Assembly (NCBI RefSeq): GCF_014117445.1
Contig: NZ_CP059851.1
Location: 1,488,001 to 1,552,000, forward strand
Direction of reading: 5' to 3'
Length of the DNA: 64,000 bases
From: Sandaracinobacteroides saxicola
GTDB taxonomy: Bacteria; Pseudomonadota; Alphaproteobacteria; Sphingomonadales; Sphingomonadaceae
The notes under the pieces were generated by a model that was not told the DNA's origin, made no database searches, and worked only from the letters and a program-made list of their open reading frames with translations. Numbering within the stretch: position 1 is the first letter of the stretch; the number at the start of each line of letters is the position of its first letter. A program made the translations under genes and the position numbers. Below, piece after piece: positions 1 to 8,615 of this stretch.

Positions 1-272
1 CGAACGTGCAGGATGGTGACGATGCCGACGACGCCATCATCGAGCATTTGCCAATAGATGATGTGCTGACCGACACGATAGCGATAGCCGCCAACGCCGA
101 ATGAGGCCGGAATAGGATGTCGTACGACTGTGCCGGCGGCAATGGCTTCGAAGCCTGTAACGAGCTTGTCGAAATAGTCGATCGCCTGCTGGCGGCCCCA
201 GACCGATTCTGTGTAAGCGGCGATGTCGTCGAGCCGCGCCTCGGCGGCTGGCGACAGGCGCCACAACTTCAT
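1..272 (-). CDS. parE: ParE/RelE-type toxin, partial (3' end beyond window)
   Basis: This is the toxin half of a type II toxin-antitoxin pair. ParE toxins poison DNA gyrase; related RelE toxins cleave mRNA. The reverse-strand reading starts MKLWRLSPAAEARLDDIAAY and continues with the family features GFEAIAAG, GGYRYRVGQHIIYW and VGIVTILHVR, which match the ParE core: an N-terminal helix pair followed by beta strands with conserved Arg and Tyr. About 90 residues are visible and the last few residues and the stop codon lie outside the window. Its ATG overlaps the antitoxin stop codon by four bases (ATGA), so the two are translationally coupled. The target (gyrase or ribosome) cannot be settled from sequence alone. 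Confidence 0.85.
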   Translation of the reverse strand, partial: MKLWRLSPAAEARLDDIAAYTESVWGRQQAIDYFDKLVTGFEAIAAGTVVRHPIPASFGVGGYRYRVGQHIIYWQMLDDGVVGIVTILHV

Positions 273-517
273 TTGAAGCGCGCCATGATACTTTCGCGTG
301 AGGACTCACGATATTGATCCTGCGGGATTGCGAAGGCTTGTTGCAGTTCGGCCTTTAGCAGCGCGAAACGCTCGGCTTCTGTTGCTTCGCGATCCTTTCG
401 GATCAGATGGCGGACATATTCGCTGACATTCTCGAACAGGCCATCCTCGCCGACGGCATCGGCGACGTGGGCGCTGAGCGGGCCACTGATGCGGACGTTG
501 AGGGTCATGGTGTTCAT
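269..517 (-). CDS. parD: ParD-like ribbon-helix-helix antitoxin
   Basis: This 82-residue protein is the antitoxin partner of the downstream toxin. The N-terminus MNTMTLNVRISGPLSAHV forms the DNA-binding beta strand of a CopG/ParD ribbon-helix-helix dimer. It is followed by SEYVRHLIRKDRE, the typical helix of ParD proteins, and a C-terminal tail that would wrap the toxin. I chose the ATG at 517 over an upstream in-frame codon at 541 because AAAGGA lies at a workable distance and homologues start at MNTMTLN. The antitoxin would be expected to repress its own promoter, which lies in 518-600. Gene order (antitoxin first, four-base overlap) is standard for parDE. Confidence 0.85.
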   Translation of the reverse strand: MNTMTLNVRISGPLSAHVADAVGEDGLFENVSEYVRHLIRKDREATEAERFALLKAELQQAFAIPQDQYRESSRESIMARFK

Positions 518-600
518 GGAGGCGCGTCCTTTTCCATCCACATTTTAGGGAAGGATGGGGACAGGGGCAAGGTGGGTGGGGTCTGGTATCACCGTCAACC

Positions 601-667
601 ACCCTCACCTCGCTCGAGTCCGCTGGCGCTGCGCGCCGTCTTCGACTCCCCCTCCAGCGAGAGGAGA
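601..667. repeat. Dispersed GC-rich intergenic repeat, copy A
   Basis: The segment lies between the parD start and the GST stop. Its core at 620-649 is the reverse complement of 40793-40822 with 28 of 30 bases identical, so the two are copies of one dispersed element. Flanking CCTCNCCTCG and GAGAGGAG-like arms can pair. No open frame in it resembles a protein. By position it may terminate the GST transcript. Confidence 0.7.
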
Positions 668-668
668 A

Positions 669-1370
669 TCAGGCGCTGATGCCTTTGGGTGGGGCGGCTA
701 TGTCGACTCGGGTGCACCACGCGTCTAGGGCGGGGCGGGCGTTGCGCAGGGAGCGGCCTTCGCGGGTGCGGTCGAGGACGTTGAGCATGACGCGGACGGC
801 GAGGTCGGCGTGGCTCAACCGTGGCCCGGCGAGCCAGTCATTGTCGGTGAGCAGTGCAGAGAGCGCATCGTAAAGCACGGTCAGGTCGGCGACGATGGTC
901 TTTTCACTCTTGCGGCCCAGGCCCTGCGTGCGGGCCACTTTGCTCAGTGCGCCGGGGATGGCGCGGGTGAGGATCGTGCGCATCAGGCCGGCGGGTTCGT
1001 GGTGCAGCAGGTCTTTCAGGAACCATTCCCGGTTGTGCGGCCAGGTGCGCATGCTGAGGTCGTAGAAATAGAGGCTCTCGTCGGCCCAGTCCTCCAGGAT
1101 GTCGGCAAGCGCGGCATCGCGGGCATTGTCCGGGCGCAGTGGCGGAACGGGGTGGGCGCGGTCGAGCCAGCGCAGAATGTCGGAAGAATCGACAATGCGG
1201 CCCTCCGGCGTGTCCAGCACGGGAAATTTGCCGGTCGGGCTGATGTGTTTTGCCTTGCCGGCCTTGGAGACGATGATCTCATTGGTCTGGAAGGCGAGAC
1301 CTTTCAGGCGCAGGGCGCGGCGGACCTTGTCCGAATAGGGCGAGATTTCGTAGCCGTGGAGGATGAGCAT
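669..1370 (-). CDS. Glutathione S-transferase family protein
   Basis: The protein has 233 residues. It starts MLILHGYEISPYSDKVRRAL, the thioredoxin-like GST N-terminal domain with a Ser/Tyr pair in the position that activates glutathione. The cis-Pro region is TGKFPVLDTPEGRIVDSSDI, which carries the glutathione-binding Ser of the DSxxI motif. An all-helical C-terminal domain follows from about residue 85. GSTs conjugate or isomerise electrophiles in the cytoplasm; the substrate cannot be read from sequence. The gene lies directly downstream of moaE on the same strand with a gap of only six bases, so it may be the last cistron of the pgsA-moaD-moaE unit. Confidence 0.85.
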   Translation of the reverse strand: MLILHGYEISPYSDKVRRALRLKGLAFQTNEIIVSKAGKAKHISPTGKFPVLDTPEGRIVDSSDILRWLDRAHPVPPLRPDNARDAALADILEDWADESLYFYDLSMRTWPHNREWFLKDLLHHEPAGLMRTILTRAIPGALSKVARTQGLGRKSEKTIVADLTVLYDALSALLTDNDWLAGPRLSHADLAVRVMLNVLDRTREGRSLRNARPALDAWCTRVDIAAPPKGISA

Positions 1371-1376
1371 GGTTCG

Positions 1377-1844
1377 CTATGACATGATTTCCCCACCCCC
1401 TGCCCCTCCCCTGAAGGGGAGGGGAGAGTGCCAGCGTTGCGCAGCGGCGTCATCGTCGGTTTTCGCCTCTACCCAGCCTTCGGGGGATTTTTTCCAGAAG
1501 GGTGCGCAGGTTTTCAGCCAGTCCATCAGGAACATCGCGCTTTCGAAGGCGGCGGCGCGGTGGGCGCTGGCGGTCAGCACCAGGACGATGGGGTCGGCGG
1601 GGAGCAGGGGCCCGAAGCGGTGGATGATGGTGAGGCCGTGGAGCGGCCAGCGGGCGGTGGCTTCATTGGCGATGCGGTGGAGCGCCTTTTCGGTCATGGC
1701 GGGGTAGTGTTCGAGGGTGAGGGGGTGATCGCGCACCAGGCCGGTGAAGCTGACGATGGCACCGATGTCGGTGCGGCCGGCGGTGAGTGCGGTGGTTTCC
1801 GTAGCGAGGTCGAAGGGGCCCGGCTGGACGCGGATTGTGATCAT
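1377..1844 (-). CDS. moaE: Molybdopterin synthase catalytic subunit MoaE
   Basis: MoaE is the large subunit of molybdopterin synthase. With the MoaD thiocarboxylate it converts cyclic pyranopterin monophosphate to molybdopterin. The 155-residue protein shows IGAIVSFTGLVRD near the N-terminus, HRFGPLLPADPIVLV, HRAAAFESAMFLMDWLK and APFWKKS, all standard MoaE landmarks including the Lys of the FWKK active-site segment. The start overlaps the moaD stop (ATGA). The last ~20 residues after WVEAK are unusual: they are translated from a GC-rich hairpin repeat (1403-1424), ending SPLPFRGGAGGGEIMS. The family core is complete before that tail. Confidence 0.93.
   Translation of the reverse strand: MITIRVQPGPFDLATETTALTAGRTDIGAIVSFTGLVRDHPLTLEHYPAMTEKALHRIANEATARWPLHGLTIIHRFGPLLPADPIVLVLTASAHRAAAFESAMFLMDWLKTCAPFWKKSPEGWVEAKTDDDAAAQRWHSPLPFRGGAGGGEIMS
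1403..1424. repeat. Palindromic GC-rich repeat inside moaE 3' end (copy B)
   Basis: Nine bases CCCCTCCCC at 1403-1411 pair perfectly with GGGGAGGGG at 1416-1424 around a TGAA loop. It resembles the hairpins at 40908-40929 and 52492-52515. Here it lies inside the moaE reading frame rather than after it. Confidence 0.65.
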
Positions 1845-2092
1845 CCGCCGGTGACGGGGGGGAAGAGGGCGAGTTCGTCGCCGGGGTGGAGGAAGGTTTC
1901 AGCGTCCGCGAAATCCTGGTTGACGGCGAAGCGCAGTTTTTCCGGTTCGGCGAGCGCGGCGGCGTGGCCAGGGGTGCGGGTGGCAAGGGTTGCCAACAGC
2001 GCGCCGAGCCGCGTGGGTTCGGCGAGCGGCAGGTCTTCCTGCTCCAGCCCGATGCGTTCGCGCACCCAGGCGAAGTAGAGGAGGCGGATCAT
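1841..2092 (-). CDS. moaD: Molybdopterin synthase sulfur carrier subunit MoaD
   Basis: The protein has 83 residues with a ubiquitin-like fold, starting MIRLLYFAWVRERIG and ending in the essential double glycine (PPVTGG). MoeB-type enzymes activate that terminus as a thiocarboxylate for transfer to the MoaE-bound precursor. I placed the start at 2092 because it overlaps the pgsA stop by four bases and gives the usual length of ~80 residues; a longer in-frame extension upstream lies inside pgsA and has no MoaD-like content. The gene is coupled to moaE downstream. Other molybdenum-cofactor genes are not in this window. Confidence 0.92.
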   Translation of the reverse strand: MIRLLYFAWVRERIGLEQEDLPLAEPTRLGALLATLATRTPGHAAALAEPEKLRFAVNQDFADAETFLHPGDELALFPPVTGG

Positions 2093-2661
2093 GGCGCCTC
2101 CTCGGTCATGTGTTTCAGGCCGACGCGCAGATAATCCCAGCCCGTCACCAGCGTCAGCAGCGCCGCGGCCCACAGGCTGATGAGGCCGACCTGCAGCGCG
2201 GGCAGCGCCGGCCACCAGCTTTCGGTGGAGCCGGCGAGGATGAGCGCGCCCAGCGACACCATCTGAAAGGTGGTTTTCCATTTGGCGAGCGCCGAGACCG
2301 GCACGCTGACGCGGGCGGTCGCCAGGAACTCGCGCAGGCCGGAGATGGTGATTTCACGCAGCAGGATGATCAGGCCGGCGAGCATGTGGATGCCGTGGAT
2401 CATGCCGTTGTGGATCAGCATGACGATGATGGCGGCGACCATGATCTTGTCGGCGATGGGGTCAAGGAACACGCCCAGCTTGCTGACCGTGCCGTTCGAG
2501 CGGGCGAGCCAGCCGTCGAAATAATCGGTGATGCCGGCGATGGTGAACAGGATGAAGGCAAGCAGGTAGCCGAGCCAGCCGGCATCCCACATCAGCAGCA
2601 CGAGCAGCGGCACCGCGAGGATGCGCGAGAGTGTCAGCAGATTTGGGAGGCTGGACAGCAT
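2089..2661 (-). CDS. pgsA: CDP-diacylglycerol-glycerol-3-phosphate 3-phosphatidyltransferase
   Basis: PgsA makes phosphatidylglycerol phosphate in the inner membrane from CDP-diacylglycerol and glycerol 3-phosphate, the committed step toward phosphatidylglycerol and cardiolipin. The 190-residue protein has the start MLSSLPNLLTLSRI and the CDP-alcohol phosphotransferase signature split over DYFDGWLAR and GVFLDPIADK (D-G-x2-A-R-x8-G-x3-D-x3-D), with about six hydrophobic segments. It is divergent from the nitroreductase (start at 2711), leaving roughly 50 bases for both promoters. Coupling to moaD and moaE downstream suggests one transcript, a grouping seen in other alphaproteobacteria. Confidence 0.95.
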   Translation of the reverse strand: MLSSLPNLLTLSRILAVPLLVLLMWDAGWLGYLLAFILFTIAGITDYFDGWLARSNGTVSKLGVFLDPIADKIMVAAIIVMLIHNGMIHGIHMLAGLIILLREITISGLREFLATARVSVPVSALAKWKTTFQMVSLGALILAGSTESWWPALPALQVGLISLWAAALLTLVTGWDYLRVGLKHMTEEAP

Positions 2662-2710
2662 GGTGGCAACCTATGCAATCGCAGGTGCGGTAACAACCCG
2701 GGGAACTGAA

Positions 2711-3382
2711 ATGAATGTGAGCGAGGCGCTGAACACGCGGCGGTCGGTGCGGGGGTTTCTGGACCGGCCCGTGGAGGGGGCGGTGATCCGCCGCGTGCTG
2801 GAGACGGCGGCGCGGGCGCCCTCGGGCGGGAACCTTCAGCCCTGGCATATCGATGTGGTGGGGGGCGCCGACCTGGATGCGCTGAAGGCGATCATGGCGA
2901 AGCGGGTGCCGGAGCAGCCGACGGGTGAGCCGACGGAATATGACATCTATCCCAGGGAGCTGGCCGAGCCGTACAAGAGCTATCGCTATCAGGTGGGGGA
3001 GGACCTGTATGGCGCGCTGGGGATTCCGCGCGAGAACAAGATGGCACGGATGATGTGGTTCGCGCGCAATTTCCAGTTTTTCGGCGCGCCGCTGGCGCTG
3101 TTCTGCACGGTGGATCGCCGCATGGGGCCGCCGCAGTGGAGCGACCTGGGCATGTATCTGCAATCGGTGATGCTGCTGCTGCGGGAGGAGGGACTGGACA
3201 GTTGCCCGCAGGAATGCTGGGCGATCTATCCCAAGACCATCGGTGATTTCCTGGGCACCCCGCCGGAGCGGATGCTGTTCACCGGCATGTCGATTGGCTA
3301 TGCGGACATGGACGATCCGGCGAACCAGTTCCGGACGCGGCGGGCACCGGTGGAGGATTTCGCGACCTTTCGGGGGATTTGA
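2711..3382 (+). CDS. Nitroreductase family protein
   Basis: The protein has 223 residues and belongs to the FMN-dependent nitroreductase family. It starts MNVSEALNTRRSVRGFLDRP, where the RRSVRGF block binds the FMN phosphate, followed by RAPSGGNLQPWH, the second flavin contact. The segment VMLLLREEGLDSCPQECW is the usual helix and catalytic-site region. Such enzymes reduce nitroaromatics, quinones or enones with NAD(P)H as cytoplasmic dimers; the natural substrate is unknown. I used the ATG at 2711 because homologues start there; 30 residues of extra open frame upstream overlap the pgsA start and look non-coding. A dispersed repeat follows the gene. Confidence 0.88.
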   Translation: MNVSEALNTRRSVRGFLDRPVEGAVIRRVLETAARAPSGGNLQPWHIDVVGGADLDALKAIMAKRVPEQPTGEPTEYDIYPRELAEPYKSYRYQVGEDLYGALGIPRENKMARMMWFARNFQFFGAPLALFCTVDRRMGPPQWSDLGMYLQSVMLLLREEGLDSCPQECWAIYPKTIGDFLGTPPERMLFTGMSIGYADMDDPANQFRTRRAPVEDFATFRGI

Positions 3383-3390
3383 GCCTGTTC

Positions 3391-3437
3391 CACCCACCCC
3401 TCCCGCTGTCCGCTACGCTGCGCGAGAGGGGTGTGGC
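3391..3437. repeat. GC-rich palindromic repeat, copy C
   Basis: CACCCCTC at 3395-3402 is complementary to GAGGGGTG at 3425-3432, with CGCTGTCCGCTACGCTGCGC between them. It sits between the nitroreductase stop and lipA and resembles the repeats near 40.8 and 52.5 kb. It could end the upstream transcript. Confidence 0.5.
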
Positions 3438-3472
3438 TTGGTCGCATTGCGCATTGGCGGGGCAGGGCATAG

Positions 3473-4408
3473 ATGGCGGGGATGAACGAGACGCTTCCCC
3501 TGATCCGCACGCGAAAGCCCGACTGGTTGCGGGTGCGGGCGCCGACATCGCCGGCATTCGCCGAGACGCGCAAGCTGATGCGTCGGCTGAACCTGAATAC
3601 CGTGTGCGAGGAAGCGGCCTGCCCCAATATCGGCGAATGCTGGACGCAGAAGCATGCGACCGTGATGATCCTGGGCGATACCTGCACCCGCGCCTGTGCC
3701 TTTTGCAATGTGAAGACGGGCATGCCGGGGCCGGTGGACGTGCTGGAGCCGGTGCATGTGGCGGAGGCCGCCGGCGAGCTGGGGCTGGAGCATATCGTCA
3801 TCACCAGCGTCGACCGAGACGACCTTCTCGACGGTGGCGCGCGGCAGTTCGTGCGGGTGATCGAGGAATTGCGCAAGCGCGCGCCAAAGACGACCATCGA
3901 GATATTGACCCCGGATTTCCGCAACAAGTCGATGGACGCCGTGAAGGCGATCGTCGCTGCGGGGCCGGACGTGTACAACCATAATCTGGAGACGGTGCCA
4001 CGGCTGTATCCGACGATCCGGCCGGGTGCGCGATACTATCATTCGCTGCGGCTGCTGGAGACGGTGAAAGGGCTGGACGCGGGGATTTTCACCAAGTCCG
4101 GCGTGATGGTGGGGCTGGGCGAGGAGCGCCAGGAGCTGCACCAGGTGATGGACGACATGCGATCGGCCGGCATCGATTTCCTGACTGTCGGCCAGTATCT
4201 GCAACCGACGCCGCGCCACGCGAAGGTGGTGGCGTTCGTCGAGCCGAAGACCTTTGCCAGCTATGCGGCGATCGCGCGGGCGAAAGGGTTCCTGCTGGTG
4301 GCGGCCAGCCCGCTGACGCGCAGCAGTTACCATGCCGGCGCGGATTTCGCGAAGATGCAGGCGGCGCGGCGGGCGCAGCTGGAGAAGGCCGGCCTTGCCA
4401 CGGCATAG
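3473..4408 (+). CDS. lipA: Lipoyl synthase
   Basis: LipA is a radical-SAM enzyme that inserts two sulfurs into protein-bound octanoyl groups to give lipoate for pyruvate and 2-oxoglutarate dehydrogenases. The 311-residue protein contains both iron-sulfur motifs: [12 protein letters not shown], which binds the auxiliary, sacrificial cluster, and CTRACAFC (CxxxCxxC), which binds the SAM cluster. The C-terminal RSSYHAG serine motif is present. ATG 3473 is taken as the start, although ATG 3482 three codons later is equally possible. The 3' end overlaps the next gene by 14 bases if that gene uses TTG 4395, which suggests coupled translation. Confidence 0.97.
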   Translation: MAGMNETLPLIRTRKPDWLRVRAPTSPAFAETRKLMRRLNLNTVCEEAACPNIGECWTQKHATVMILGDTCTRACAFCNVKTGMPGPVDVLEPVHVAEAAGELGLEHIVITSVDRDDLLDGGARQFVRVIEELRKRAPKTTIEILTPDFRNKSMDAVKAIVAAGPDVYNHNLETVPRLYPTIRPGARYYHSLRLLETVKGLDAGIFTKSGVMVGLGEERQELHQVMDDMRSAGIDFLTVGQYLQPTPRHAKVVAFVEPKTFASYAAIARAKGFLLVAASPLTRSSYHAGADFAKMQAARRAQLEKAGLATA

Positions 4409-4856
4409 CGAGACGCGGACGCTGCCATGGACTCCCGAGCAGCTGTTCGACCTGGTGGCGGACGTGAAACGCTATCCGGAGTTCCTGCCCTGGGTCGCGG
4501 CGACCCGTATCCGGTCCAACGACGGCGCGGTGATGCTGGCGGACATGTCGGTGGGGTTCCGGCAGCTGCGGGAGACGTTCACCAGCCGCGTGGCACTGGA
4601 ACCCAAGAGCGCCATTCGGGTAGAGTATATCAACGGCCCGCTGAAGTTCCTGCGCAACGACTGGCGGTTCGAGGCAGGTGATGACGGCGGCTGCCGGTTG
4701 AGTTTCGATGTGGCGTTTGAGTTCAAAAGCAAGCTGTTCGAGCGGCTTGCCGGGGCATTCTTCCACGAGGCATTGAAGCGCATGGTGGCGAGTTTCGAGG
4801 CGCGCGCGGTGGCGCTTTACGGCAGCAGCAGTTCAAGCGCCACGAGCGTTGCCTGA
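4395..4856 (+). CDS. COQ10/RatA-like START-domain protein
   Basis: The 153-residue protein belongs to the polyketide-cyclase/COQ10 family, which binds ubiquinone and supports respiration; the E. coli member RatA was also reported as a ribosome-associating toxin. The family N-terminus [20 protein letters not shown] is followed by KRYPEFLPW, the middle [12 protein letters not shown] and the C-terminal helix [17 protein letters not shown]. The only sensible start is TTG 4395, which gives the family-typical PRHSETR beginning and overlaps lipA; no ATG or GTG gives a full domain. The last ~13 codons (a Ser-rich tail) overlap the convergent pncC 3' end by 40 bases. Confidence 0.85.
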   Translation: MPRHSETRTLPWTPEQLFDLVADVKRYPEFLPWVAATRIRSNDGAVMLADMSVGFRQLRETFTSRVALEPKSAIRVEYINGPLKFLRNDWRFEAGDDGGCRLSFDVAFEFKSKLFERLAGAFFHEALKRMVASFEARAVALYGSSSSSATSVA

Positions 4857-5305
4857 CGGCGGATTTCGGCGCGGCCGAGGTCGCCGAACTGGCGGACATC
4901 GGCGACCGCCGGGCCATCGAGGCCGCGGATGGCACGGGCGAAGACGACCATGCCAACGGGCTTCTTCTCGCTGCCGCCCCCCGGCCCGGCGATGCCGCTG
5001 ATGGCGACGGCGACGTCGGCGTTGCTGTGGCGGATGCCGCCCTGCGCCATGGCCCAGACGGTGGCCTCGCTGACCGCGCCGAGGCTGTCGATGATGTCGC
5101 GGGAGACGCCGACGGACTGGACCTTGGCGTCGTTGGAATAGGTGACGAAGCCGCGCTCGAACACCTCGCTGCTGCCCGGAACATCGGTCAGCGCGGCGGC
5201 GACCATGCCGCCGGTGCAGCTTTCGACGGTGGCGAGGCAGCGGCCGGCGGCACGGTTTTCAGCGATGACGCGCTGCGCCAGCGCGGCGATTTCGGGGTCG
5301 GTCAT
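4817..5305 (-). CDS. pncC: Nicotinamide-nucleotide amidohydrolase, CinA C-terminal family
   Basis: PncC deamidates nicotinamide mononucleotide to nicotinate mononucleotide and so recycles NAD breakdown product. The 162-residue protein is the stand-alone CinA C-terminal domain. It shows ATVESCTGGMVAAALTDVPG with the catalytic Ser, FERGFVTYSN, VAVAISGIAGPGGG and PVGMVVFA, all diagnostic. There is no N-terminal MocF-like CinA domain. The gene lies nine bases downstream of ispDF on the same strand, a frequent alphaproteobacterial pairing. Its stop region overlaps the convergent COQ10/RatA-like gene. Confidence 0.93.
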   Translation of the reverse strand: MTDPEIAALAQRVIAENRAAGRCLATVESCTGGMVAAALTDVPGSSEVFERGFVTYSNDAKVQSVGVSRDIIDSLGAVSEATVWAMAQGGIRHSNADVAVAISGIAGPGGGSEKKPVGMVVFARAIRGLDGPAVADVRQFGDLGRAEIRRQATLVALELLLP

Positions 5306-5314
5306 GGGGCGCGG

Positions 5315-6454
5315 CTATAGCGAATATCGTGGCAGGGTGACAGTGGCGATGGCCTGGGCGGCGATGCCTTCGCCGCGACCGGTGAAGCCGAGCCTCTCGG
5401 TCGTGGTGGCCTTGACGCTGATGAGCGGGGCGTGGGCGGCGAGGATTTCGGCGAGGCGGGCGGTGAACGCGGCACGGTGCGGCCCCACCTTGGGTGCCTC
5501 GGCGATGATCGTCAGGTCGACATGGTCGATGACGCCGCCGCGGGCGGACACCAGGCCGGCGGCATGGGCGAGGAAACGGTCGGAGGAGGCGCCTTTCCAC
5601 TGCGGGTCGGATGGCGGGAAATGGGTGCCGATGTCGCCGTCGCCGATGGCGCCCAGGATGGCGTCGGTCAGCGCGTGGAGCGCGACGTCGGCATCGCTGT
5701 GGCCGATGACGCCGGCGCTGTGCGGCACGCGCACGCCGCACAGCCAGACATGGTCGCCACGGCCGAAACGGTGGACGTCAAAACCAGTGCCGGAGGTGGT
5801 GCGCGTGGGAAGCAGGGCGGCGGCGCGGGCGAAATCGGCGGCGTGGGTGAGTTTCATGGCGTGCTCGTCGCCCGGAACGAGCGCGACCGCAAGCCCGGCG
5901 GCGTGGGCAATGGCGGCGTCGTCGGTATGGCCGGGCGCAGCCGCGGCGTGTGCGGCGCGGATGGCGGCAAGCTCGAAGCCCTGGGGCGTCTGGGCGCGCC
6001 AGAGCGTATCGCGCGGGATTTCGCCGGTCATCAGCGTGTCACCGGTGCGCAGGCTGTCGACGATGGGGAGGACGGGTAGGGCAGCGGGGTGGGTTTCAAG
6101 GGCGTCGAGGATGCGGTCGATCATGTCGGCGGGCACGAAGGGGCGGGCGGCGTCATGGATCAGCACATGGGTGATGTGGGCGGGCAGGGCGGCGAGGCCG
6201 AGGCGGACGCTGTCCTGCCGGGTGGCACCGCCGGGGGAGTGCGTGACATTGAAGCCGTTCGCCGCGTTCAAGAACAGCGCTTCGTCCTCGGGCGCGATGA
6301 CGGCGTGGAGGTGGCTGACACGCGCGTGCCGGGCGAAGGCGGCGAGCGCATGGGCGATGACCGGAGCGCCGGCGAGCGGCTGATATTGTTTCGGCAAGGC
6401 CCCCCCGGCGCGGGTGCCGCGACCGGCGGCGACAATCAGGGCGGCGGTGTGCAT
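5315..6454 (-). CDS. ispDF: Bifunctional IspD/IspF isoprenoid synthesis enzyme
   Basis: The 379-residue fusion carries out two non-consecutive steps of the MEP pathway. Residues 1 to ~215 are the cytidylyltransferase Isp[16 protein letters not shown] is the CTP-binding loop and [11 protein letters not shown] the active-site segment. Residues from ~220 are IspF, which cyclises CDP-methylerythritol 2-phosphate: TGFDVHRFG provides the metal Asp and His, [17 protein letters not shown] the second metal site, and AEAPKVGPH the CMP contact. The fusion is common in alphaproteobacteria. It is divergent from dusB with ~80 bases between them. IspE is not in the window. Confidence 0.96.
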   Translation of the reverse strand: MHTAALIVAAGRGTRAGGALPKQYQPLAGAPVIAHALAAFARHARVSHLHAVIAPEDEALFLNAANGFNVTHSPGGATRQDSVRLGLAALPAHITHVLIHDAARPFVPADMIDRILDALETHPAALPVLPIVDSLRTGDTLMTGEIPRDTLWRAQTPQGFELAAIRAAHAAAAPGHTDDAAIAHAAGLAVALVPGDEHAMKLTHAADFARAAALLPTRTTSGTGFDVHRFGRGDHVWLCGVRVPHSAGVIGHSDADVALHALTDAILGAIGDGDIGTHFPPSDPQWKGASSDRFLAHAAGLVSARGGVIDHVDLTIIAEAPKVGPHRAAFTARLAEILAAHAPLISVKATTTERLGFTGRGEGIAAQAIATVTLPRYSL

Positions 6455-6534
6455 GCGCGGGGAATAGCGGGCAGGCTGCTTGCCGAAAAGCGGCGATTGC
6501 GATACGGGCCGTGCCTGATTTTTGAGCAGGGACC

Positions 6535-7548
6535 ATGACGCGCCTGAAACCCATTCACATCGGGCCTGTGACCATCGACGAGCCGGTGATCCTGGCGCCG
6601 ATGACGGGCGTCACCGACCGGCCGTTCCGGACACTGGTGAAGCGGTTCGGCGCCGGGCTGACCGTGACCGAGATGATCGCCTCCGAAGCCATGGTGCGCG
6701 AAACCCGGCAGTCGCTGCACAAGGCGGCCTGGGACCCGTGCGAGGCGCCGGTCTCGATGCAGTTGGCGGGGTGCGAGCCGCGGGTGATGGCGGAGGCCGC
6801 GAAGCTGAACCGCGACAGGGGCGCGGCGATCATCGACATCAACATGGGCTGCCCGGTGAAGAAAATCGTCAACGGGCAGGCCGGCTCGCACCTGATGCGG
6901 GATCTTAAACTGGCGGCACAGCTGATTGATGCAACGGTGAAAGCGGTGGATTGCCCGGTGACGCTGAAGATGCGGATGGGCTGGTGCCATGACAGCCTGA
7001 ACGCACCCGAGCTGGCGCGCATTGCCGAGGATCTGGGCGTGCGGATGATCACGGTGCATGGCCGGACGCGGAATCAGCTCTATTCGGGCAGCGCGGACTG
7101 GGCGTTCGTGCGGCGGGTGAAGGAGGCCGTGCGCCTGCCGGTGGTGGTGAATGGCGACATCTGCACGCTGGACGATGTCGATGTGGCGCTCGAGCAGTCC
7201 GGTGCGGACGCCGTGATGATCGGGCGGGGTGCCTATGGCAAACCCTGGCTGCTGGGGCAGGCCATGGCCTGGCTGGCGCGCGGCGAAAGGCGGCCGGCGC
7301 CGGCGCTGGCGGCGCAATATGCCCTGATTGTCGAGCATTATGGGTTGATGCTCGAACTCTACGGCAGGGACACCGGGGTCAATCTGGCACGCAAGCATCT
7401 GGGCTGGTACACCAAGGGCCTGCCGGGATCGGCGGAATTCCGCAACAAGGTGAACTTCGTGGGCGATCCCGCGATGGTGCTTGCCATGCTGCGTGATTTC
7501 TATGCCCGCGTCATGGATGGGGGCGCGGCCTTGGCCATCGCGGCATGA
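6535..7548 (+). CDS. dusB: tRNA-dihydrouridine synthase B
   Basis: DusB is an FMN enzyme that reduces specific uridines in the D-loop of tRNA. The 337-residue protein has the family pattern: [13 protein letters not shown] near the N-terminus, [12 protein letters not shown], the catalytic Cys in [13 protein letters not shown], the phosphate-binding [15 protein letters not shown], and VVVNGDICT with [16 protein letters not shown] further along. It heads the nitrogen-regulation cluster, and its stop overlaps the ntrB start by four bases. The dusB(nifR3)-ntrB-ntrC order is characteristic of alphaproteobacteria and indicates one operon. Confidence 0.96.
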   Translation: MTRLKPIHIGPVTIDEPVILAPMTGVTDRPFRTLVKRFGAGLTVTEMIASEAMVRETRQSLHKAAWDPCEAPVSMQLAGCEPRVMAEAAKLNRDRGAAIIDINMGCPVKKIVNGQAGSHLMRDLKLAAQLIDATVKAVDCPVTLKMRMGWCHDSLNAPELARIAEDLGVRMITVHGRTRNQLYSGSADWAFVRRVKEAVRLPVVVNGDICTLDDVDVALEQSGADAVMIGRGAYGKPWLLGQAMAWLARGERRPAPALAAQYALIVEHYGLMLELYGRDTGVNLARKHLGWYTKGLPGSAEFRNKVNFVGDPAMVLAMLRDFYARVMDGGAALAIAA

Positions 7549-8615
7549 GCCTGCCGCTGCCGCTCGACATCTGGAATGCGCTGCCCATCCCGACGCTGCT
7601 GCTCGACCCCGACGGCCAGGTGGCGCTGGCCAACACCGCGGCCGAAACCTTCCTGAACGCCTCCCAGGGGCAGCTGGCGGAGCGGGGCTGGGATGCGCAG
7701 CTTCCGCCGGACAGCCCGTTGCGCTCGGTGCTGGCGGAGGCCCGCGCCGGCGGGAGTGGCATCGCCGCCTATGACCTGGATGTGGTGTTCATCGGCGGCC
7801 GCCGTTCCCGCGCGGACGTGATGGTGGGGGCGGTGCCCGATGCGCCGGGCTGGTTGACCTTGGCGTTGCAGCCGCGCGCGGTGACGGCGATGGTCGACCG
7901 GCAGATGGGCCAGGCGGGGGCGGCACGCTCGGCGGTGGGCGTGGCGGCGATGCTGGCGCACGAGATCAAGAATCCGCTGTCGGGCATCCGGGGCGCGGCG
8001 CAACTGCTGAATCATGGCGCAGACGCCGAAACGCGCGAGCTGACCGGACTGATCGTGAGCGAGGTGGACCGGGTGGCGACACTGATCGACCGGATGGAGG
8101 GCTTCACCGACACCCGCCCGCGGCGGCCGCAGCCGGAGAATATCCACGCCATCCTTTCTCATGTGCGCAAGCTGGCGGAGACGGGGTTCGCGCGCGGCCT
8201 GAGCATCCGCGAACGCTATGATCCCTCCTTGCCGCCGGTGCTGGGCAGCCGCGATGCCTTGGTGCAGCTGTTCCTGAACCTGCTGAAGAATGCCGCGGAA
8301 GCCTCACCGAAAAATGGCGAAATCGAGATCACGACGGCCTATCGCCATGGCCTGCGGGTGGCGGCGCCGGGAGGGAAGGAGCGGATCTCCCTGCCGTTGG
8401 AGGTGTGCGTGATCGACCAGGGGGCCGGGCCGCCGCCGGCGGTGGCGGACCATATGTTCGATCCGTTCGTCAGTTCGAAACGCGGCGGTTCCGGGCTGGG
8501 GCTGGCGCTGGTGGCGAAGGTCGCGGGCGACCATGGCGGGGTGGTGGAGTTTGAACGGCGCGGCAGCCGGACGTTGTTCCGGGTGCTGCTGCCGGTGGGG
8601 AAAGGGCAAGCGTGA
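7545..8615 (+). CDS. ntrB: Nitrogen regulation sensor kinase NtrB
   Basis: NtrB phosphorylates or dephosphorylates NtrC according to PII signals. The 356-residue soluble kinase has an N-terminal PAS domain (residues ~1-125), the phosphoacceptor H-box in [20 protein letters not shown] at ~140-160, an N-box at [10 protein letters not shown] and the ATP-lid [10 protein letters not shown] near the C-terminus. No membrane segments are visible, as expected for NtrB. It is coupled to dusB upstream and ntrC downstream by four-base overlaps. Confidence 0.96.
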   Translation: MSLPLPLDIWNALPIPTLLLDPDGQVALANTAAETFLNASQGQLAERGWDAQLPPDSPLRSVLAEARAGGSGIAAYDLDVVFIGGRRSRADVMVGAVPDAPGWLTLALQPRAVTAMVDRQMGQAGAARSAVGVAAMLAHEIKNPLSGIRGAAQLLNHGADAETRELTGLIVSEVDRVATLIDRMEGFTDTRPRRPQPENIHAILSHVRKLAETGFARGLSIRERYDPSLPPVLGSRDALVQLFLNLLKNAAEASPKNGEIEITTAYRHGLRVAAPGGKERISLPLEVCVIDQGAGPPPAVADHMFDPFVSSKRGGSGLGLALVAKVAGDHGGVVEFERRGSRTLFRVLLPVGKGQA

